DNA from: Kluyvera cryocrescens NBRC 102467
Lineage (GTDB): Bacteria > Pseudomonadota > Gammaproteobacteria > Enterobacterales > Enterobacteriaceae
Assembly: GCF_001571285.1 (NCBI RefSeq)
Contig: NZ_BCTM01000040.1
Span: forward strand, 1-33,172
DNA: 33,172 nt
Direction: 5' to 3'
Below are positions 28,890 through 33,172 of this stretch, one piece after another. Made by a program: the position numbers and the translations under genes. Below the pieces are notes generated by a model that saw only the letters and a list, made by a program, of their open reading frames with translations, did not search any database and was not told where the DNA came from. How positions within the stretch are numbered: position 1 is the stretch's first letter; each line of letters begins with the position of its first letter.

Positions 28890-28939
28890 TATGTGGACTA
28901 AGCATAGCCATTTACAAATGGGGACATTGAGTCCACATA
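28890..28939. repeat. 50-bp dyad centred on AC, candidate serine recombinase site
   Basis: The outer arms TATGTGGACT (28890-28899) and AGTCCACATA (28930-28939) are perfect inverted copies. The inner arms CCATTT (28908-28913) and AAATGG (28916-28921) are also perfect, around the dinucleotide AC (28914-28915). The 8-bp stretches between differ. Two 24-bp half-sites about a non-palindromic 2-bp centre is the layout of large serine recombinase att sites. It lies about 170 bp upstream of the recombinase gene. There is no T-run, so it is not a terminator. Confidence 0.6.
28922..28933 (+). repeat. Direct repeat copy 1, GGACATTGAGTC
   Basis: This 12-base sequence lies in the right arm of the 50-bp dyad. 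An exact copy is at 32593-32604. The pair flanks the recombinase-ParB-RepB operon. Confidence 0.6.
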
Positions 28940-29052
28940 ACGAAAGCTGTCGGTCATATCAGCTAAATAATTCACATCTCTTCTCGATTATCATACACCT
29001 CGAAGATATACCAAATTCGCTCTAACTAATGATAAAACAGTTGAATTCGGTT

Positions 29053-29069
29053 AAAATTTGATCAATTTT
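29053..29069. promoter_or_regulatory. Inverted repeat upstream of the recombinase gene
   Basis: AAAATT-TGATC-AATTTT lies about 40 bases before the start codon. It could be an operator for the operon. In such AT-rich DNA a match of this size may also be chance. Confidence 0.35.
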
Positions 29070-29109
29070 ATCCTCTACATTGTATTGAATCATCCATGAG
29101 GTTTCGTGC

Positions 29110-30666
29110 ATGGCTAGCGAAAATGACAAAAATCATAGAGTTAGGGTCGCGCAGTACTTGAGGATGTCTACCGACCATCAGCAATATTCTTTACATAATC
29201 AGTCCGAATATATCAAAGATTATGCTGAAAAGAACAATATGGAAATCGCTTATACCTACGATGATGCAGGTAAGAGCGGAGTCAGTATCGTAGGCAGGCA
29301 TTCTTTGCAGCAGTTACTTAGCGATGTAGAACAAAAGAAAATAGATATACAGGCTGTATTATTTTATGATGTGAGCCGTTTTGGTCGTTTTCAAAATAGT
29401 GATGAAGCGGCATATTATTCCTTTCTATTTGAGAGAAATGGTGTAGATCTTATATATTGTTCCGAACCTATACCCACTAAAGATTTCCCTTTAGAGTCCT
29501 CTGTTATACTGAATATAAAAAGATCTAGTGCTGCATATCACAGCAGGAATTTATCTGAAAAGGTATTTATAGGGCAAGTAAATTTAATAAAGCTTGGTTA
29601 TCATCAAGGCGGTATGGCTGGTTATGGGCTGAGACGTCTTTTAGTAGACGAAAATGGCATAGCTAAAGAAATATTGAGTTTCCGCAAAAGAAAGAGTATT
29701 CAAACAGATAGGGTAATATTAATTCCGGGACCAAAAAATGAAATAAAAATTGTAAATAGAATATATGATCTCTTTATAGATAATAACGTCCCAGAATTCA
29801 TTATTGCTGAGAGATTAAATGAACAGAACATACCTGCAGAAAATGGAACATTATGGACTCGTGCAAAAATACATCAAATTTTGACAAATGAAAAATATAT
29901 TGGAAACAACATATATAACAAAACCTCATCTAAATTAAAAAGTAGGCTTGTAAAAAACCCCAAACATGAATGGGTTAGATGTGACAAGGCATATAAACCT
30001 ATTATTTCAAAGAAAAAATACAATAAAGCTCAAGAAATAATTCAGCTCCGATCCATTCATTTGACTAATGAAGATCTATTAGAAAAACTAAAACAAAAAT
30101 TAGAATCTAATGGAAAACTATCAGGCTTTATCATTGATGAAGATGATACAGGCCCTTCATCTTCTGTTTATAGAACCCGATTTGGTGGTCTTTTAAGAGC
30201 ATATACTTTGATTGGTTATAAGCCAGAACATGATTACAGCTATCTCAAAATAAATGAAGCACTAAGATCATTTTACTCAGAGATAATTGAGGATTTTAAG
30301 GGTGAAATTTTAAAAAGTAACTGTCATATAGACGAGTATAAATATGCCCCAATGCTTTACATCAATGATGAGTTTTTAATTTCCGTCCTTGTTACTAAAT
30401 GCATACATATGAAATCAGGTAAACTTAGATGGAAAGTCCGGTTTGATAACTCACAGAAAGCAGACATAACAATTGTTATACGAATGAATTCACAAAATAT
30501 TTCACCTCTTGATTTTTATATCATACCAAAGATTGAAAACGAATATAATAAAATGTGCATGACGGAAACAAACAACATTCGATTAGATCTCTATAGATTT
30601 GATAATCTTGATAAACTTCTACAAATTATTACTCGCATGAAAGTGAGGGAACTATATGCTGCCTGA
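29110..30666 (+). CDS. Atypical large serine recombinase (resolvase/recombinase domains)
   Basis: The product is 518 aa. The N-terminal resolvase catalytic domain (about 10-155) has YLRMSTDHQ with nucleophile S20 and R18, and YDVSRFGR with D87, R90 and R93. A Recombinase domain follows (about 165-300; GMAGYGLRRLLVDENG, WTRAKIHQILTNEKYIGN). The C-terminal third (300-518) has no CxxC pairs, so the zinc ribbon of phage integrases is missing. It instead holds a motif at 349-370 (PSSSVYRTRFGG then AYTLIGY) like the repeats found beside homing endonucleases. GAGG lies eight bases before the ATG. The end overlaps the next gene by 11 bases. The DNA is strongly AT-rich with many AGA/ATA codons, which indicates transfer. 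The enzyme looks catalytically complete; substrate sites are unknown. Confidence 0.88.
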   Translation: MASENDKNHRVRVAQYLRMSTDHQQYSLHNQSEYIKDYAEKNNMEIAYTYDDAGKSGVSIVGRHSLQQLLSDVEQKKIDIQAVLFYDVSRFGRFQNSDEAAYYSFLFERNGVDLIYCSEPIPTKDFPLESSVILNIKRSSAAYHSRNLSEKVFIGQVNLIKLGYHQGGMAGYGLRRLLVDENGIAKEILSFRKRKSIQTDRVILIPGPKNEIKIVNRIYDLFIDNNVPEFIIAERLNEQNIPAENGTLWTRAKIHQILTNEKYIGNNIYNKTSSKLKSRLVKNPKHEWVRCDKAYKPIISKKKYNKAQEIIQLRSIHLTNEDLLEKLKQKLESNGKLSGFIIDEDDTGPSSSVYRTRFGGLLRAYTLIGYKPEHDYSYLKINEALRSFYSEIIEDFKGEILKSNCHIDEYKYAPMLYINDEFLISVLVTKCIHMKSGKLRWKVRFDNSQKADITIVIRMNSQNISPLDFYIIPKIENEYNKMCMTETNNIRLDLYRFDNLDKLLQIITRMKVRELYAA

Positions 30667-31552
30667 AAAAAATGAATTCCCAATAATTCAAATTGAGATT
30701 GCAAAAATAAAATTTCTTAACCCACGAACAAGAAATAAGGTAGTGCATGAAGAAATAAAGGAAAGCATAAAAAAAAGAGGATTAAGCAAGCCTATAAGCG
30801 TAAGAGCTATTGATGAAGGCGATTTCAAATATGCTTTAATTTGTGGTCAAGGGAGAATAGAGGCTCTCGTTGCATTAGGTGAAACTATTATTCCAGCAAT
30901 TATAAGAGATGTATCAGAAGAAGATGCTTACGTTATGAGTTTAGTTGAAAACATTGCAAGGAGAAGACCACGTTCTAATGAGTTATTACAGGTGATTAAA
31001 GACATGAAAATCAGAGGACTTTCAGACTCCGAAATAAGTGAGATTACTGGATATTCATCGAACTGGGTGAGCAGTATTAATATGCTACTTGATAAGGGAG
31101 AGCATAAACTTCTCTCAGCAGTCGAACGGGGTAATTTGCCTCTGTATCTCGCAGTGCAATTTGCAAGATGTGAAACTGAGGAAGCACAAGATATTCTTAC
31201 CGAAGCATATGATAAAAAATTAATAAAAAGTCGGGACATTATAAAGATAAAACACATTCTAAATCAAAGAACAGTTGGGAATAAAGGTGCAAAAGCAGCC
31301 GGATTTTATTATCACAAACCATCAAAAAGGATGACTGCAGAGGAGTTGATTGAGCTTTATGAAAATAGTATCGCTGAACATAAATCTGTTTATAACAACT
31401 CAAAATTCATAAAAACCAACCTACTAATAGTAAATGAGATTTTTAACATCATAATGATGAATAAAAGCTTTCAACATATACTTGAACAAGAGAATCTTTC
31501 AGAACTACCATCTCAGATATTAACCCCAGTAAACAAAGAGGTATTAAAATGA
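30656..31552 (+). CDS. ParB-like protein (ParB/Spo0J N-terminal domain with HTH)
   Basis: The product is 298 aa. An N-terminal ParB domain (about 10-105) has FLNPRTR (20-26), a box-1 motif CGQGRIEAL (63-71) in place of GERRxRA, and box 2 as VENIARR (97-103) in place of ENxQR. These are the CTP-binding positions of canonical ParB, so nucleotide use may differ. A helix-turn-helix follows (about 119-143; GLSDSEISEITGYSSNWVS). The C-terminus is not recognised. Its start lies inside the recombinase gene with GAGGGA five bases upstream, so it is translationally coupled. No ParA gene is near, which argues against a standard partition system. Confidence 0.85.
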   Translation: MLPEKNEFPIIQIEIAKIKFLNPRTRNKVVHEEIKESIKKRGLSKPISVRAIDEGDFKYALICGQGRIEALVALGETIIPAIIRDVSEEDAYVMSLVENIARRRPRSNELLQVIKDMKIRGLSDSEISEITGYSSNWVSSINMLLDKGEHKLLSAVERGNLPLYLAVQFARCETEEAQDILTEAYDKKLIKSRDIIKIKHILNQRTVGNKGAKAAGFYYHKPSKRMTAEELIELYENSIAEHKSVYNNSKFIKTNLLIVNEIFNIIMMNKSFQHILEQENLSELPSQILTPVNKEVLK

Positions 31553-32445
31553 TTCATATACGTTTTGGCGATAATTTTATTTACCTGGAAACTAATAAGT
31601 TAATTCCATCTAAGGAATTATTAGAAAACGTAAAGCGAAGCCATAAATATCATCAAATAGTTACCTCTATCGAAAGCTTAGGTATTATTGAACCAATAAT
31701 AGTATTCTATGACAAAGATAAAGATGTCACTAAGATACTTGATGGCCATTTAAGGGTTGAGGCTTTAAAAGACTTAGGTATAGAAAAAGCTCCATGTATA
31801 CTTTCGAGCATAGATGATGCTTTCACTCCTAACAAACAAGTGAATCATATAAATGTAGTTGAAGAACATAGAATGATAATTAAGTCTCTGGCAAAAGTAT
31901 CAATTGAAAAACTTAGTGCTGCTTTGGGCATATCTGTTGATGCCATAAAAGATAAAGCGAATGTGATGAACGGCATAGATCCAAGTGTAATTGCGAAACT
32001 TTCTGATAAACCTATACCTAAGGCTACATTTGACGTTTTGAGGAAAATGAAGCCAATTCGCCAAATTGAAGCAGTCGGTACAATGATTAATTTTGATAAT
32101 TATAGTAAAAAATTTGCAATGAGCATCTTGGATGCAACACCGGCATCGATGATAGTAAATAAAGGGAAAAACACTCCCTATAAAAAGGACATAAAAAAAA
32201 CCATACTTCGTCTGGAACAAGAAATGGCAACAACTTCGGAAGAAACGAAAAAGCTTCAAACCGAGTATGGTTCAGATATGTTGAAATTCGTTATAATCCA
32301 GTCATATATTAATAAATTACTTGGCAATTCTAAAGTTCTTCATTGGTTCTTAGAAAACGAGGTTGATTATCTTAATGAGTTAAAAAGAATTTCTAGAATA
32401 AATTCTTTGGATGATAAGACTCTTACTGAAAACAGCAAGTCATAG
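31549..32445 (+). CDS. ParB-like protein with RepB C-terminal (plasmid partition RepB) domain
   Basis: The product is 298 aa. The N-terminal ParB-type domain (about 12-95) has YHQIVTSIESLGIIEPIIV and box 1 as LDGHLRVEAL (64-73). An HTH lies near 117-136. The central part (about 105-200; NGIDPSVIAKLSDKPIP, FDVLRKMKPIRQIEAVGTM, ILDATP) resembles the RepB plasmid-partition C-terminal family (PF07506). A coiled-coil-like segment (about 213-240) follows. It overlaps the previous gene by four bases (ATGA), with AGAGG seven bases before the start, so all three genes are one coupled operon. Length equals its neighbour but similarity between the two is low, so they are not a recent duplication. The function is not known. 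Confidence 0.82.
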   Translation: MIHIRFGDNFIYLETNKLIPSKELLENVKRSHKYHQIVTSIESLGIIEPIIVFYDKDKDVTKILDGHLRVEALKDLGIEKAPCILSSIDDAFTPNKQVNHINVVEEHRMIIKSLAKVSIEKLSAALGISVDAIKDKANVMNGIDPSVIAKLSDKPIPKATFDVLRKMKPIRQIEAVGTMINFDNYSKKFAMSILDATPASMIVNKGKNTPYKKDIKKTILRLEQEMATTSEETKKLQTEYGSDMLKFVIIQSYINKLLGNSKVLHWFLENEVDYLNELKRISRINSLDDKTLTENSKS

Positions 32446-32560
32446 TCATGGTTTTATATAGCCTAAATAAACCAAGAAGTATACTTACACAACGACCTTC
32501 ACGCCGAAGAAGCTGTCAGATACGCCAGCAACCAAAGCATTACGTTTAAGTGTCAGTCAT

Positions 32561-32586
32561 TGATACGAAGGGATAACTGCGTATCA
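32561..32586. repeat. Inverted repeat near the second direct-repeat copy
   Basis: TGATACG (32561-32567) and CGTATCA (32580-32586) are separated by 12 bases. They lie seven bases before the direct repeat copy 2, on the far side of the ParB/RepB operon. Confidence 0.45.
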
Positions 32587-32592
32587 GCAGCC

Positions 32593-32604
32593 GGACATTG
32601 AGTC
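32593..32604 (+). repeat. Direct repeat copy 2, GGACATTGAGTC
   Basis: This is an exact 12-base match to 28922-28933, in the same orientation, about 150 bases after the last gene of the operon. Similarity beyond the 12 bases is low. Confidence 0.6.
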
Positions 32605-32898
32605 GAATAAAGGCTGGTAGAGAGGGACAGTTCTGTGTCACCGGGAGATTCGTCAGAAACATCAGCGGCAGAACAGATGAACCAGCAATTGGTAGTGCAC
32701 AGAAAACTCTCCAGTATTTAATTATTCAACTTAGCACTAAAAAAAATCACATATTTAATATCATAATTTTTCTTTGGTCTACGTATGCGAGAGATATTGT
32801 GGCTTTAACCGGGTATTAGGAGTCGTTTCAGATAAAAGATGTTCTTCGATTCGACTGGACTTGGTAATAGCAATAAGTAATCGTTAATATTGAAGGAC

Positions 32899-32979
32899 GA
32901 AAGGCTACTTCAAAACAAAGTAACCTTTCCAATATTCCCATCTATGGGACAAGTGGTACATTAACTGCACATAGTGCAG
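32899..32979. repeat. Three successive hairpins in 80 bases
   Basis: Hairpin 1: GAAAGGcTACTT (32899-32910) with AAGTAaCCTTTC (32918-32929), 12 positions with one mismatch, seven-base loop. Hairpin 2: TCCCAT-CT-ATGGGA (32936-32949). Hairpin 3: CTGCAC-ATA-GTGCAG (32965-32979). No T-run follows. This could be a structured RNA, protein-binding DNA, or an old recombination or replication site. Confidence 0.5.
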
Positions 32980-33100
32980 GATACATATGACATAAAACTT
33001 TTTATTTATGGCATACATTATAAATAACTTGTATTTTATGAATGTCAATAGGTTCTTGTTTAATACTTTTAAAATAATTAATTGATTGTTTTTATTATAG

Positions 33101-33120
33101 CTTCGCTTGTACAAGCGAAG
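33101..33120. repeat. 20-bp perfect palindrome
   Basis: CTTCGCTTGTACAAGCGAAG is perfectly self-complementary with no spacer, in AT-rich surroundings. There is no T-run on either side, so it is more likely an operator or cruciform-forming site than a terminator. The gene it may serve lies beyond the window. Confidence 0.6.
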
Positions 33121-33172
33121 ATCCTATTGTTCTTGAATGAATAATGCCAATTATAAGAGAAGCAAGGGCTAA

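Larger units (their letters stand above)
28828..29109. other. AT-rich intergenic region between integrase and recombinase
   Basis: No gene is seen. The region holds a 50-bp dyad (28890-28939) and a smaller inverted repeat (29053-29069) close to the recombinase start. A possible promoter is TTGATC (29058-29063) with TGTATT 17 bases later (29081-29086), which is weak. Confidence 0.6.
32446..33172. other. Island region without a convincing gene
   Basis: A patch at about 32484-32700 has clearly higher GC than its flanks and may be a gene remnant: a 44-codon frame without a start (32467-32601) and a TTG-started 73-codon frame (32598-32819) cross it, neither recognised. From 32880 the region is AT-rich and carries several inverted repeats. 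A leftward 69-codon frame (32905-33114) is low-complexity and probably not a gene. Confidence 0.5.

Noticed and set aside
30656-32445. Standard plasmid partition operon parAB
   Set aside because: There is no ParA/RepA ATPase in the operon; both genes are ParB-like and are coupled to a recombinase instead.
32905-33114. 69-codon leftward ORF at the right edge
   Set aside because: Lys/Asn/Ile/Tyr-rich low-complexity translation of AT-rich DNA crossing several palindromes, with no recognisable motif.
33101-33120. 20-bp palindrome as a transcription terminator
   Set aside because: No T-run on either strand; kept as a possible operator or structural site.
32899-33120. CRISPR-like or integron attC-like array
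   Set aside because: The hairpins have different sequences and there are no regularly spaced identical repeats.

Overview
The window is a stretch of enterobacterial chromosome (Escherichia/Salmonella/Citrobacter/Enterobacter grade) followed by the left part of a horizontally acquired island. Gene order and products match the clpB to ssrA segment of E. coli K-12 almost gene for gene. A sugar-lactonase-like gene between pheA and tyrA and a Met/His-rich gene pair between yfiB and rplS are not in K-12, so the host is a relative such as Citrobacter, Enterobacter, Kosakonia or Klebsiella. The genus cannot be fixed from sequence reading alone.

Backbone, left to right. Positions 1-300 hold the P1/P2 promoters and boxA of a leftward rRNA operon whose 16S gene lies outside the window. 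Next come clpB (with a sigma-32 promoter), pgeF and rluD leftward; bamD, raiA and pheL-pheA rightward; an SMP-30 family gene and the aroF-tyrA operon leftward (TyrR boxes upstream); and yfiR-dgcN-yfiB rightward, a c-di-GMP signalling module with an excellent sigma-28 promoter match upstream. Leftward again are a probable copper-handling pair (DUF2946 and PepSY), the rpsP-rimM-trmD-rplS operon and ffh. Then ypjD and yfjD (right), grpE (left, sigma-32 promoter), nadK and recN (right, three LexA boxes), bamE (right), ratA-rnfH (left), smpB (right) and ssrA (tmRNA). The themes are protein quality control, outer-membrane assembly, aromatic amino acid synthesis and ribosome function.

Island, about 27407 to the right edge. 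The 3' end of ssrA is the classic attachment site used by P4/CP4-57-like integrases, and a complete tyrosine integrase follows directly. Beyond it base composition falls sharply to AT-rich and codon usage changes. A translationally coupled three-gene operon occupies 29110-32445: an atypical serine recombinase, a ParB-like protein and a second ParB-like protein of the RepB C-terminal type. There is no ParA ATPase. Between the integrase and this operon lies a 50-bp dyad symmetric about a central AC dinucleotide, the architecture of a large serine recombinase site. A 12-bp exact direct repeat (GGACATTGAGTC) lies in the right arm of this dyad and again about 150 bp beyond the operon. The last 730 bases have no convincing gene but hold a series of inverted repeats. 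No right-hand copy of the ssrA end was seen, so the island continues past the window.

The best candidate for an undescribed system is the recombinase-ParB-RepB operon with its putative site. The reading proposed here is that the two ParB-like proteins act as accessory or directionality factors for the recombinase, or that the trio is an independent mobile or maintenance module nested in the ssrA island. Both readings are inference.
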